Positions 54,940 through 63,627 of a stretch of DNA of 64,000 nt are shown piece after piece (within the stretch, counting starts at the first letter, position 1; each line of letters begins with the position of its first letter). Location of the stretch: contig NZ_BBPQ01000004.1 in assembly GCF_000787855.1 (NCBI RefSeq), positions 211,803 to 275,802 on the forward strand, given 5' to 3'. The notes under the pieces are model-generated. The model ran no database searches. It was given only the letters and a program-made list of their open reading frames with translations, and was not told the origin of the DNA. Source of the DNA: Streptacidiphilus anmyonensis (GTDB lineage: Bacteria > Actinomycetota > Actinomycetes > Streptomycetales > Streptomycetaceae). Both the position numbers and the translations under genes were made by a program.

Positions 54940-55912
54940 CGCGGTGCTCCTTTGCTGGTCGCTGCCTCTGGGTGCGGGAGGCGCTGAACGGATCGCCGGC
55001 GTCGGCCTCGTCGGCCTCGTCGGCCTCGCCGGCGGTGTCGGCGGTGCCGGTGTTGTCGGTGGTGCCGCCCGCGCCGACGCTGCCGGCCCGGGCCGGCCCG
55101 GCCAGGTCGACCGGGGGCGCCTCTCTGTCCGCGGTCGCCGCGCCGTTCGCGTTGGCCGCGGCCAGGAAGGCGGGGCGCTCGCCGCCGCCGTGGACGGTCA
55201 GTGCGGCGCCGGTGATGTAGCCGGCCTGCGGTGAGGCCAGGAAGACGCAGGCCGCGCCGATCTCCTCGGGCTCCGCGAGGCGTCCCAGCGGGACGGTCGC
55301 GCCGACGGCGGCGACGCCCGCCTCGTCGCCGTAGTGGAGATGGGAGAGCTCGGTGCGGACCATGCCCGGGACGACGGTGTTCACCCGCACCTCCGGGGCC
55401 CACTCGACGGCCATCGAGGAGGCCAGGTTGGCCAGGCCGGCCTTGGCCGCGCCGTAGGCGGCGGTGCCCGGGGACGGGCGGGTGCCGCTGACGCTCCCGA
55501 CCATGACCACGCAGCCGCGGCTGCGGCGCAGGTGCGGGAGGGCGGCGAGCGAGGCCGTCAGCGGTGCGAGCAGGTTGAGTTCGAGCACCCGCAGGTGACG
55601 CGCGGCGTCCTCGGCCGTGCCGAGCAGGCGGAACGGCGTGCCGCCCGCGTTGTTCACCAGCACGTCGAGGCGGCCGTGCCGTTCCGCCGCCGCGTCGAAG
55701 AAGGCCGTGACCGCTCCCGCGTCGCGCAGATCCACGGCGGTGAACTCGGCCTCGCGGCCTGCCTCCTGGACTGGTTGCGCCGGGGGCCTGCGGGCGCAGA
55801 CCGACACCTGGGCGCCCGCCCGCAGGAACGCGCGGGCGATCCCTGCGCCCACGCCCCGCGTGCCGCCGGTGACCACGACGACCCTTCCGGTCAGATCCAG
55901 GGCGATGCTCAC
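54923..55912 (-). CDS. SDR-family dehydrogenase (Rv3549c-like) with acidic tail
   Basis: 329 residues from the GTG at 55912. The core SDR (about 1-255) has VTGGTRGVGAGIA, NNAGGTPF and catalytic YGAAKAGL. The C-terminal 70 residues are low-complexity, rich in Ala, Asp, Thr and Gly (EADEADEADAGD) and encoded by 9-base GC-rich repeats at about 54990-55060. That tail is not typical of SDRs. It is divergent from echA20, separated by 98 bases that contain the KstR2-like operator. Confidence 0.8.
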   Translation of the reverse strand: MSIALDLTGRVVVVTGGTRGVGAGIARAFLRAGAQVSVCARRPPAQPVQEAGREAEFTAVDLRDAGAVTAFFDAAAERHGRLDVLVNNAGGTPFRLLGTAEDAARHLRVLELNLLAPLTASLAALPHLRRSRGCVVMVGSVSGTRPSPGTAAYGAAKAGLANLASSMAVEWAPEVRVNTVVPGMVRTELSHLHYGDEAGVAAVGATVPLGRLAEPEEIGAACVFLASPQAGYITGAALTVHGGGERPAFLAAANANGAATADREAPPVDLAGPARAGSVGAGGTTDNTGTADTAGEADEADEADAGDPFSASRTQRQRPAKEHRDAQLP

Positions 55913-55990
55913 GCCGTCACATCCCCTCACCTCTTCCGCGGTCTCCCGCGGCGTGGCTCTCGCTGCTACCGTCAACCCAAGGATGAACCT

Positions 55991-56004
55991 AACAAACGTT
56001 TGGT
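55991..56004. promoter_or_regulatory. KstR2-like operator, site 1
   Basis: AACAAACGTTTGGT, in the divergent promoter of the SDR genes and echA20. The mycobacterial KstR2 consensus is AnCAAGnnCTTGnT; here one G and one C are replaced. The 20-base context is nearly the same as at site 2 (CCTAACAARYGTTTGGT). Confidence 0.75.
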
Positions 56005-56010
56005 GGAAAG

Positions 56011-56775
56011 GTGGCTGATTCGCCGATGGGTGTCTCCGCCTCACGTCCACGGCCGGGCGTCGCCGTCGTGACCGCCTCGTACCCGCCCGTCAACGCTCTT
56101 CCGGTGCAAGGGTGGAGAGACCTCGCCGAGGCGGTCCGCGCGGCCGGGCGGGACCCGGAGGTGCGCTGCGTCGTCCTCGCCGCCGAGGGCCGGGGCTTCA
56201 ACGCGGGCGTGGACATCAAGGAGGTCCAGCGCGACCCGGGCCGGTCGGCCATCATCGGGGCCAACCGCGGCTGCTACGAGGCGTTCGCGGCCGTCTACGA
56301 GTGCGAGGTGCCGGTCGTCGCCGCGGTCCAGGGGCACTGCCTCGGCGGCGGCGTCGGCCTGGTGGGCAACGCCGACGCGATCGTGGCCAGTGAGGACGCG
56401 TACTTCGGCCTGCCGGAGCTCGACCGGGGCGCGCTCGGCGCCGCCACCCACCTCGCCCGGCTCGTGCCGCAGCACCTGATGCGCACCCTCTACTACACCT
56501 CCCGCACCGTGACCGCAGCGGAGCTGCACCGCCACGGCTCGGTGTGGGAGACCGTCCCGCGCGAGCAACTCACGGAAGCCGCCCTGCGGTTGGCGGGCGA
56601 GATGGCGGCCAAGGACGGCGCGCTGATCCGGATGGCCAAGGCCGCGATCAACGGCATCGACCCGGTGGACGTGCGACGCAGCTACCGCTTCGAGCAGGGC
56701 TTCACCTTCGAGGCGAACCTGAGCGGCCTCGCCGACCGGGTTCGGGACGGATTCGGCAGGGAGGGTGGCGACTGA
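56011..56775 (+). CDS. echA20: EchA20-like enoyl-CoA hydratase/hydrolase
   Basis: 254 residues from a GTG. The crotonase fold has VVLAAEGRGFNAGVDIKEVQ and GHCLGGGVGLVGNADAIVA. In M. tuberculosis EchA20 hydrolyses ring D of HIEC-CoA in cholesterol degradation. Its position directly before ipdA, ipdB and ipdC, as in that species, supports the name. The start overlaps the region after the operator. Its stop overlaps the ipdA start by 11 bases. Confidence 0.85.
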   Translation: MADSPMGVSASRPRPGVAVVTASYPPVNALPVQGWRDLAEAVRAAGRDPEVRCVVLAAEGRGFNAGVDIKEVQRDPGRSAIIGANRGCYEAFAAVYECEVPVVAAVQGHCLGGGVGLVGNADAIVASEDAYFGLPELDRGALGAATHLARLVPQHLMRTLYYTSRTVTAAELHRHGSVWETVPREQLTEAALRLAGEMAAKDGALIRMAKAAINGIDPVDVRRSYRFEQGFTFEANLSGLADRVRDGFGREGGD

Positions 56776-57640
56776 GGTGGCAGACCGGACACTTCGCGAC
56801 AAGGTGATGAGCGCCGAGGAGGTCGTCGCCCGGCTGCGCAGCGGCATGACGATCGGCATCGGCGGCTGGGGCTCGCGGCGCAAGCCGATGGCGCTGGTCC
56901 GCGCCCTGCTGCGGTCCGAGGTCACGGACCTGACCGTGGTCTCCTACGGCGGCCCCGACGTCGGCATGCTGGCGGCGGCCGGGCGCATCCGCAGGCTGGT
57001 GACGGCGTTCGGCACCCTGGACTCGATCCCGCTCGAACCCCACTACCGCGCCGCACGCGAGCGTGGGGCCTTCGAACTCGTCGAGCTGGACGAGGCGATG
57101 CTGATGTGGGGCCTCACCGCCGCCGTCCACCGGCTGCCGTTCCTGCCCGTCCGGGCCGGCCTCGGCTCGGACGTGATGCGGGTCAACCCGCACCTGCGGA
57201 CCGTGCGTTCGCCGTACGAGGACGGCGAGGAACTGGTCGCCGTGCCCGCGCTGCGGCTCGACGCCGCGCTCGTCCACCTCAACCGCGCCGACCGGCACGG
57301 CAACGGCCAGTACCTCGGCCCGGACCCGTACTTGGACGACCTGTACTGCGAGGCCGCCGACCACGCCTACCTCTCGTGCGAACGCGTCGTCGACACCGGG
57401 GAACTGGCCAAGGGCGGCGGCCCGCAGACGCTGCTCGTCAAACGCCTCTCCGTGGCGGGCGTCGTGGAGGCCCCGAACGGCGCCCACTTCACCTCCTGCT
57501 CCTCCGACTACGAACGGGACGAGGCGTTCCAGCGCCACTACGCGACCACCGAGTGGTCCGCCTTCGCCGAGCGCTTCCTGGCCGGGAGCGAGCTCGACTA
57601 CCGGTCCGCCGTGGCCGCCTGGCACGAGGAGCAGCGGTGA
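56765..57640 (+). CDS. ipdA: IpdA, CoA-transferase-like ring hydrolase subunit alpha
   Basis: 291 residues from a GTG within the end of echA20. It shows the CoA-transferase family I alpha pattern with GMTIGIGGWGSRRKPMAL and the ending with SCSSDYERDEAFQ. IpdA and IpdB form a heterodimer that hydrolyses the last ring of COCHEA-CoA in HIP catabolism in Mycobacterium and Rhodococcus. It is coupled to ipdB by a 4-base overlap (GTGA). Function is by family and strict synteny. Confidence 0.88.
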   Translation: MATEVADRTLRDKVMSAEEVVARLRSGMTIGIGGWGSRRKPMALVRALLRSEVTDLTVVSYGGPDVGMLAAAGRIRRLVTAFGTLDSIPLEPHYRAARERGAFELVELDEAMLMWGLTAAVHRLPFLPVRAGLGSDVMRVNPHLRTVRSPYEDGEELVAVPALRLDAALVHLNRADRHGNGQYLGPDPYLDDLYCEAADHAYLSCERVVDTGELAKGGGPQTLLVKRLSVAGVVEAPNGAHFTSCSSDYERDEAFQRHYATTEWSAFAERFLAGSELDYRSAVAAWHEEQR

Positions 57641-58407
57641 GCGACACGCCGACGACCACGACGACCACGACGACGCCCACCACCCGGGCCGAGTACTGCG
57701 TCATCGCCTGCGCGGAGGCGTGGCGCGGCGACGGCGAGATCCTGGCCAGCCCCATGGGCGCCGTCCCGTCCGTCGGGGCCCGGCTGGCCAAGCTGACCTT
57801 CGCCCCGGAGCTGCTGCTCACCGACGGCGAGGCGCTCATCGTCGCGGACGTCGCGCCGATCGGCGCGGCTCCGCAGACCGTCGAGGGCTGGCTCCCCTAC
57901 CGCCAGCACCTGGGCCTCGTCATGGGCGGCCGCCGGCACGTGATGATGGGCGCGAGCCAGATCGACCGCTACGGCAACCAGAACATCTCCTGCATCGGCG
58001 ACTGGGCCCGCCCCACCCGCCAGCTCCTCGGCTTCCGCGGCGCGCCCGTCAACACCCTCAACAACCCCACCAGTTACTGGATCCCCAAGCACAGTGCCCG
58101 GGTCTTCGTGGAGCGCGTCGACGTCGTCTGCGGCGTCGGCAACGACCGCGCCGTCGGGCCCTACCACGAACTGCGACGCGTGGTGAGCGATCTCGGCGTC
58201 TTCGACTTCGCGACGCCGGACGGCTCGATGCGACTGGTCTCGGTGCACCCGGGCGTCAGCGTGGAGCAGGTCGTCGCCGCGACGGGCTTCCCGCTCTCGA
58301 TCGCCGAGGACGTGGCGCCGACCCGTGAACCGACCGCCGCGGAACGGCGGTTGATCCGCGAGGTGATCGACCCGCGCGGCTGGCGGGAGAAGGAGGTGCG
58401 GTCGTGA
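57637..58407 (+). CDS. ipdB: IpdB, CoA-transferase-like ring hydrolase subunit beta
   Basis: 256 residues from a GTG overlapping the ipdA stop. After a Thr-rich N-terminal tail (TPTTTTTTTTPTT, coded by ACG/ACC repeats) it has the CoA-transferase beta-type sequence: RAEYCVIACAEAWRGDGEIL and then GNQNISCIGDWARPTRQLLG. The Glu-containing EAWRGDGE region includes the family's catalytic acidic residue. It is coupled to ipdC by a 4-base overlap. Confidence 0.87.
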   Translation: MSDTPTTTTTTTTPTTRAEYCVIACAEAWRGDGEILASPMGAVPSVGARLAKLTFAPELLLTDGEALIVADVAPIGAAPQTVEGWLPYRQHLGLVMGGRRHVMMGASQIDRYGNQNISCIGDWARPTRQLLGFRGAPVNTLNNPTSYWIPKHSARVFVERVDVVCGVGNDRAVGPYHELRRVVSDLGVFDFATPDGSMRLVSVHPGVSVEQVVAATGFPLSIAEDVAPTREPTAAERRLIREVIDPRGWREKEVRS

Positions 58408-59465
58408 CGTCGGCGACCCTGAAGACCCCGCTGACCGAGCTGGTCGGGGTCCGCCATCCGATCGTGCAGACCGGCATGGGCTGGGTCGCCGGTCCGCGCC
58501 TCGTCTCCGCGACCGCGAACGCCGGCGCGCTCGGCGTCCTCGCCTCGGCCACCATGTCGCCCGAGCAGCTGCGTTCGGCCGTGCGGGAGGTCAAGTCGCG
58601 GACGGAGGCGCCGTTCGGGGTCAACCTGCGGGCGGACGCGTCGGACGCCGCCGAGCGCGTGCGGATCATCGTGGACGAGGGCGTGCGCGTCGCCTCCTTC
58701 GCGCTGGCCCCGTCGAGGGAGCTGATCGCGCGCCTGAAGGACGCGGGCGTCGTCGTCATCCCCTCCATCGGCGCCCGCCGCCACGCGGAGAAGGTCGCCG
58801 CCTGGGGCGCGGACGCGGTCGTCGTGCAGGGCGGCGAGGGCGGCGGCCACACGGGCGAGGTGGCGACGACGGTGCTGCTTCCCCAGGTGGTGGACGCCGT
58901 CGACATCCCGGTGGTCGCGGCGGGCGGCTTCTTCGACGGCCGGGGGCTCGTCGCCGCCCTCGCCTACGGCGCCGCGGGGGTCGCCATGGGGACGCGCTTC
59001 CTGCTGACCTCCGACTCGACGGTTCCGGACGCGGTGAAGGCGAAGTACCTGGCGGCGCAGGTCAAGGACGTCACGGTGACCCGCGCCGTGGACGGTCTGC
59101 CGCACCGCATGCTGCGGACCGACTTCGTCTCCTCGCTCGAGTCCGCCGGGCGTGCCCGGGTGCTCGCCCGCGCGATCCGTCACGCGTCGGGCTTCCGGAG
59201 AGTCTCCGGGATGAGCTGGCGCGAGATGCTCCGCGACGGCCTCGCCATGAGGCACGGCAAGGAGCTCTCCTGGAGCCAGGTCCTGCTGGCCGCCAACACC
59301 CCGATGCTGCTCAGGTCCTCGATGGTGGACGGCCGCACCGACCTCGGCGTGATGGCCTCCGGCCAGGTGGCCGGAGTCATCGACGACCTGCCGAGCTGCG
59401 CGGAGCTGGTGGAACAGGTGATGGCGCAGGCCCTGGAGGTGGCCGGGAGGCTGCCGCGTCCATAG
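58404..59465 (+). CDS. ipdC: IpdC, FMN-dependent nitronate-monooxygenase-family reductase
   Basis: 353 residues. The TIM-barrel 2-nitropropane-dioxygenase pattern is clear: VGVRHPIVQTGMGWVAGPRL, VVQGGEGGGHTGEVATTVLL (FMN-binding) and VPVVAAGGFFDGRGL-like. In M. tuberculosis IpdC converts a HIP-CoA intermediate toward HIEC-CoA. It is the fourth gene of the plus-strand operon echA20-ipdA-ipdB-ipdC and ends at a hairpin. Confidence 0.87.
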   Translation: MTSATLKTPLTELVGVRHPIVQTGMGWVAGPRLVSATANAGALGVLASATMSPEQLRSAVREVKSRTEAPFGVNLRADASDAAERVRIIVDEGVRVASFALAPSRELIARLKDAGVVVIPSIGARRHAEKVAAWGADAVVVQGGEGGGHTGEVATTVLLPQVVDAVDIPVVAAGGFFDGRGLVAALAYGAAGVAMGTRFLLTSDSTVPDAVKAKYLAAQVKDVTVTRAVDGLPHRMLRTDFVSSLESAGRARVLARAIRHASGFRRVSGMSWREMLRDGLAMRHGKELSWSQVLLAANTPMLLRSSMVDGRTDLGVMASGQVAGVIDDLPSCAELVEQVMAQALEVAGRLPRP

Positions 59466-59482
59466 CGGGCGGCGAGGAACCG

Positions 59483-59514
59483 CGTGCCCGGCCCCCGCAG
59501 GCGGGCCGGGCACG
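59483..59514. terminator. Terminator between ipdC and the convergent thiolase
   Basis: The 12-bp arms CGTGCCCGGCCC (59483-59494) and GGGCCGGGCACG (59503-59514) are perfect, with an 8-base loop. Confidence 0.75.
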
Positions 59515-59549
59515 GCCGTGGATCGGGGGCGGTCGGGGTCGGACCGGGT

Positions 59550-60707
59550 TCAGAGCCGCTCGATGACGGTGACGTTCGCCTGGCCGCCGCCCTCGCACAT
59601 CGTCTGCAGCCCGTAGCGGCCGCCCGTGCGCTCCAGCTCGTGCAGCAGCGTGGTCATCAGCTTCACGCCGGTCGCGCCCAGCGGGTGGCCCAGCGCGATG
59701 GCCCCGCCGTTGACGTTCACCCGCTCCGGATCCGCACCCGTCTCCTTGAGCCAGGCCAGCACGACCGGAGCGAACGCCTCGTTGATCTCGACCAGGTCGA
59801 TCGCGTCGATCGACATGCCGGCCTTCTTCAGCGCGTACGCCGTCGCCGGGATGGGCGCGGACAGCATGCGGATCGGGTCCTCGCCGCGGACGGACAGGTG
59901 GTGCACGCGGGCGCGCGGGGTCAGGCCGTGCTCGCGGACGGCCCGTTCGCTCGCGAGCAGCATCGCGGCAGCGCCGTCGGAGACCTGGGAGGAGCACGCC
60001 GCCGTGATCGTCCCGCCCTCCACGACGGGCTTGAGCCCGGCCATCTTCGCCAGCGAGGTGTCGCGCCGCGGCCCCTCGTCGACCGCGACGTCCCCGTACG
60101 CGACGACCTCGCGCGTGAACCGGCCCTCGTCGATCGCCCGCAGGGCCCGCCGGTGGGAGCGGAGCGCGAACTCCTCCATGTCGCCCCGCGTGACGCCCCA
60201 CTTCGCCGCGATCAGCTCCGCGCCGTGGAACTGGTTGACGGGGGCGTCGCCGTACCGGGCGCGCCAGCCGACGCTGCCGTGGAACGGGCCGTCCGTCAGG
60301 CCCAGCGGTTCGCCGGCCTGGCGGCTGGCGAAGGCGATCGGGACCATGCTCATGTTCTGCACGCCGCCCGCGACGACCAGGTCCTGGGTGCCGGACAGCA
60401 CACCCTGTGCGGCGAAGTGCAGCGCCTGCTGCGACGATCCGCACTGCCGGTCGACGGTGACGCCGGGGACCTCCTCGGGCAGGCCGGCCGCCAGCCAGCA
60501 GGTGCGGGCGATGTCGCCCGCCTGCGGGCCGACCGCGTCGAGGCAGCCGAAGACGACGTCCTCGACGGCCGCCGGGTCGACGCCGGTGCGCGCCATGAGC
60601 GCGGTCAGCACGTGCGCGCCGAGGTCCGCCGGGTGGACGGCGGAGAGGCCGCCGCCCTTGCGCCCGACCGGGGTGCGGACCGCGTCGATGATGTAGGCCT
60701 CGGCCAT
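59550..60707 (-). CDS. fadA6: FadA6-like acetyl-CoA acyltransferase (thiolase)
   Basis: 385 residues. Thiolase catalytic Cys-89 is in DRQCGSSQQALHFAAQG, the His in NGGAIALGHPLGATG and the second Cys in CEGGGQANVTVI. It would carry out the last cleavage of beta-oxidation in HIP catabolism. In M. tuberculosis fadA6 lies next to the ipd genes, close to kstR2. Here a SDR (ipdF) follows in the same operon, 39 bases upstream of the thiolase. Confidence 0.87.
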   Translation of the reverse strand: MAEAYIIDAVRTPVGRKGGGLSAVHPADLGAHVLTALMARTGVDPAAVEDVVFGCLDAVGPQAGDIARTCWLAAGLPEEVPGVTVDRQCGSSQQALHFAAQGVLSGTQDLVVAGGVQNMSMVPIAFASRQAGEPLGLTDGPFHGSVGWRARYGDAPVNQFHGAELIAAKWGVTRGDMEEFALRSHRRALRAIDEGRFTREVVAYGDVAVDEGPRRDTSLAKMAGLKPVVEGGTITAACSSQVSDGAAAMLLASERAVREHGLTPRARVHHLSVRGEDPIRMLSAPIPATAYALKKAGMSIDAIDLVEINEAFAPVVLAWLKETGADPERVNVNGGAIALGHPLGATGVKLMTTLLHELERTGGRYGLQTMCEGGGQANVTVIERL

Positions 60708-60746
60708 CGTGGGCAGAGCTCCCTTCCTGCGGGGATACGGGCGGAC

Positions 60747-61550
60747 TCAGGCGTGCTGGCTGCTCACGGCGACGGTCTCGCCGGTCATGTAGGAGGAGTA
60801 GCCGCTGGCCAGGAAGACGATGACGTTGGCCACCTCCCAGGGCTCCGCGTAGCGGCCGTAGGCCTCGCGCTCGGTCAGCTCGGCGAGCAGCTCGGGGGTG
60901 GTGACCTTCACCAGGTGCGGGTGCATGGCCAGGCTCGGCGCGACCGCGTTGACGCGGACGCCGAAGGCGGCGGCCTCCAGGGCCGCGCAGCGGGTCAGCG
61001 CCATCACGCCGGCCTTCGCCGCCGCGTAGTGGGACTGTCCGGCCTGGGCGCGCCAGCCGACGACGGAGGCGTTGTTGACGACCACCCCGCCCCGGCCGCC
61101 CGCCTTCATCGCGCGCAGGGCGGCGCGGGTGCAGCGGAAGGTGCCGCCGAGGGTGACGTCGATGACGCGGTCCCACTGCTCGTCGGTCATGTCGACCAGC
61201 TCGGCGGTGCCGCCCAGCCCGGCGTTGTTGACCACGACGTCGAGCCGTCCGTGCGTGCGCTCGGCGGCGGCGAAGAGCTCCTGGACCTGGGCCTCGTCGG
61301 TGACGTCGCAGGGCAGCGCGGCGACGCGCTCCGGGCCGAACTCGGCGGCGAGCGCCTCGGCCGACTCCTTCAGCCGGCGGGCGTGCGCGTCGCTGACCAG
61401 CACCCGCGCGCCCTCCTCCAGGAAGCGCCGGGCCGTCGCGCCGCCGATCCCGGCGCCCGCCGCGGCGGTGACGACCGCGCTGCGTCCGGCCAGCAGGCCG
61501 TGCCCGGGGAGGTAGGGGGGAGGTGTGCGGAGACCGTCGACGTCACCCAT
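60747..61550 (-). CDS. ipdF: IpdF-like SDR dehydrogenase
   Basis: 267 residues. The motif AAAGAGIGGATARRFLEEGA binds NAD(P). The catalytic residues are Ser in NASVVGW and Tyr/Lys in HYAAAKAG. The sequence around PYLPGHGLLAGRSAVVTAA is characteristic of the IpdF (Rv3559c) branch, which oxidises the 5-hydroxy group of HIP-CoA derivatives. It is divergent from the enoyl-CoA hydratase, with 47 bases holding the second KstR2-like site. Confidence 0.85.
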   Translation of the reverse strand: MGDVDGLRTPPPYLPGHGLLAGRSAVVTAAAGAGIGGATARRFLEEGARVLVSDAHARRLKESAEALAAEFGPERVAALPCDVTDEAQVQELFAAAERTHGRLDVVVNNAGLGGTAELVDMTDEQWDRVIDVTLGGTFRCTRAALRAMKAGGRGGVVVNNASVVGWRAQAGQSHYAAAKAGVMALTRCAALEAAAFGVRVNAVAPSLAMHPHLVKVTTPELLAELTEREAYGRYAEPWEVANVIVFLASGYSSYMTGETVAVSSQHA

Positions 61551-61566
61551 ACGGGTAGGCTAACCT

Positions 61567-61580
61567 ACCAAACACTTGTT
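61567..61580. promoter_or_regulatory. KstR2-like operator, site 2
   Basis: ACCAAACACTTGTT on the plus strand (AACAAGTGTTTGGT on the minus strand). It matches AnCAAGnnCTTGnT except one base and is almost identical to site 1. It is the whole centre of the 47-base divergent gap between ipdF and the enoyl-CoA hydratase. Confidence 0.8.
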
Positions 61581-61597
61581 AGGGAAGGAGTCCCGTG

Positions 61598-62473
61598 ATG
61601 AGTGATGCCGCCGACGAGCCCCCGGTTCCCGCTGACGAGCCCCCGGTTCTCTACGAGCGCCGCGGCGCCTGCGCGTTGGTGACCATGAACCGCCCGCGCT
61701 ATCGCAACGCCCAGAACTCGGCGATGACATACGCCCTCGACGCCGCCTTCTACCGGGCGGCGGAGGACGATCAGGTGAGCGTCGTCGTCCTCGCCGGAGC
61801 GGGACAGCACTTCTCCGCCGGGCACGACATCGGCACGCCCGGCCGCGACGCGCACCTGCCCTTCGAGCGGCGCGCGGGCCTGTGGTGGGACCACTCCGAC
61901 AAGCAGGGCGCGGAGAGCCGCTACGCGCGCGAGTCCGAGGTCTACCTCGGCATGTGCCGGCGCTGGCGCGAGCTCCCGAAGCCTGTCCTCGCCTCCGTCC
62001 AAGGCGCCTGCGTGGCCGGGGGGTTGATGCTCGCCTGGGTCTGCGACCTGATCGTCGCGGCCGACGACGCCTTCTTCGCCGACCCGGTCGTTCGGATGGG
62101 CATCCCGGGCGTCGAGTACTTCGCCCACCCGTGGGTGATGCCGCCGCGTATCGCCAAGGAGTTCCTGTTCACCGGGGACCGGATCGACGCACGGCGCGCC
62201 TACGAGATCGGCATGGTCAACCGGGTGGTCCCGCGAGCCGAGTTGGAGCCGCGGACACTCGAACTCGCGGAACGCGTCGCGCAGATGCCGCGCATGGGGC
62301 TCGCCCTCACCAAGCGCGCCGTCAACCAGGCCGAGGACCTCCAGGGGCTGCACGCCGGCCTGGACTCCGTCTTCGGCCTGCACCACCTCGCCCACGCCCA
62401 CAACGCGGAGGTCGCCGCCGACTCCCTCGGCGGTATGGACGTCGCCGCGATGAAGAAGCAGGCGGGTGCCTAG
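61598..62473 (+). CDS. Enoyl-CoA hydratase/isomerase family protein (HIP-type cluster)
   Basis: 291 residues from the ATG at 61598, 7 bases after GGGAAGGAG; the GTG directly before it is an alternative. The crotonase fold is evident: VVVLAGAGQHFSAGHDIGTP and VQGACVAGGLMLAWVCDLIVA. N-terminal DEPPVPADEPPVL is a short repeat. It probably hydrates an enoyl-CoA made by the FadE enzymes downstream, 3 bases away. The exact homologue in the M. tuberculosis regulon was not settled. Confidence 0.8.
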   Translation: MSDAADEPPVPADEPPVLYERRGACALVTMNRPRYRNAQNSAMTYALDAAFYRAAEDDQVSVVVLAGAGQHFSAGHDIGTPGRDAHLPFERRAGLWWDHSDKQGAESRYARESEVYLGMCRRWRELPKPVLASVQGACVAGGLMLAWVCDLIVAADDAFFADPVVRMGIPGVEYFAHPWVMPPRIAKEFLFTGDRIDARRAYEIGMVNRVVPRAELEPRTLELAERVAQMPRMGLALTKRAVNQAEDLQGLHAGLDSVFGLHHLAHAHNAEVAADSLGGMDVAAMKKQAGA

Positions 62474-62476
62474 GCC

Positions 62477-63625
62477 GTGGACCTCGCCCACGACCCGGCG
62501 ACCGAGGCGTTCCGCGACGAGGCCCGCGCCTGGCTCGCCGCCCACGTCCCGGCCGCGCCCCTGCCCTCGCTGGAGACCCGCGAGGGCTTCGCCGCCCACC
62601 GCGCCTGGGAGGCCGAACTGGCCGCCGACCACTGGTCGGTGGTCTCCTGGCCGGAGCCCTACGGAGGCCGTGGTGCGGACATCATGCGCTGGCTGGTCTT
62701 CGAGGAGGAGTACTACGCGGCGGGCGCACCCGGCCGGGTCTCCCAGAACGGCATCAACCTGCTCGCACCCACCCTCTTCGACCACGGCACCGAGGAACAG
62801 CGCGCCCGGGTGCTGCCGCCGATGGCGCGCGGCGAGGTGATCTGGGCGCAGGCCTGGTCCGAGCCCGAGGCCGGCTCCGACCTCGCCTCGCTGCGTTCCC
62901 GCGCGGTCCGCACCGACGGCGGCTGGCTGCTCAGCGGCCAGAAGACCTGGTCGTCCCGGGCCGCCTTCGCGGACCGGGCGTTCGGCCTGTTCCGCAGCGA
63001 ACCCGGCCTGCCCAAGCCGCACCTGGGTCTCACCTACCTGATGTTCGACCTCCGCGCGCCCGCTGTGACGATCCGCCCGATCGGCCGGCTGGACGGCAAG
63101 CCCGCCTTCGCGGAACTCTTCCTCGACGAGGTCTTCGTGCCCGACGAGGACGTCATCGGCGCCCCCGGCGAGGGCTGGCGCGTCGCGATGAGCACGGCCG
63201 GAAACGAACGCGGCCTGACGCTGCGCTCGCCCGGCCGCTTCCTCGCCTCCGCGCGGCGGCTGGCCGCGCTGTGGGAGTCCGCCGGCCGCGATCCGTCCGT
63301 CGCCGACCGCGTCGCGGACGCACTGGTCGGCGCGCGCGCCTACGAGCTGTTCACCTACGCGGGAGCCTCGCGCTTCGCGGCGGGCGGGACGATCGGCGCG
63401 GAGTCGAGCCTGAACAAGGTCTTCTGGTCCGAGTTCGACATCGCCCTCCACGAGACCGCGCTCGACCTGCTCGGCGTGCTCGGCCCCGAGGCGGAACGCG
63501 CCGACGGCCCCTGGGCGGAGGGCTGGGTCTTCTCCCTGGCCGGTCCGATCTACGCCGGCACCAACGAGATCCAGCGCGACATCATCGCCGAGCGCCTCCT
63601 CGGCCTGCCCAAGGGACGGCGGTAA
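62477..63625 (+). CDS. fadE31: FadE31-like acyl-CoA dehydrogenase
   Basis: 382 residues from a GTG. Features: YGGRGADIMRWLVFEEEYY in the N-terminal helical domain, WAQAWSEPEAGSDLASLRSR (FAD and substrate binding), GQKTWSSRAAFADRAFGLF, and TNEIQRDIIAERLLGLP near the C-terminus. The sequence is very like mycobacterial FadE31 (Rv3562), which is in the KstR2 regulon and acts in heteromeric dehydrogenases on the HIP side chain or ring fragments. It is followed after 2 bases by another fadE. Confidence 0.82.
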   Translation: MDLAHDPATEAFRDEARAWLAAHVPAAPLPSLETREGFAAHRAWEAELAADHWSVVSWPEPYGGRGADIMRWLVFEEEYYAAGAPGRVSQNGINLLAPTLFDHGTEEQRARVLPPMARGEVIWAQAWSEPEAGSDLASLRSRAVRTDGGWLLSGQKTWSSRAAFADRAFGLFRSEPGLPKPHLGLTYLMFDLRAPAVTIRPIGRLDGKPAFAELFLDEVFVPDEDVIGAPGEGWRVAMSTAGNERGLTLRSPGRFLASARRLAALWESAGRDPSVADRVADALVGARAYELFTYAGASRFAAGGTIGAESSLNKVFWSEFDIALHETALDLLGVLGPEAERADGPWAEGWVFSLAGPIYAGTNEIQRDIIAERLLGLPKGRR

Positions 63626-63627
63626 CC

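Noticed and set aside
59466..60746. A kstR2 gene, expected next to fadA6 by analogy with M. tuberculosis
   Set aside because: The interval contains only the hairpin, fadA6 and a 39-base gap. The regulator is not in the window.
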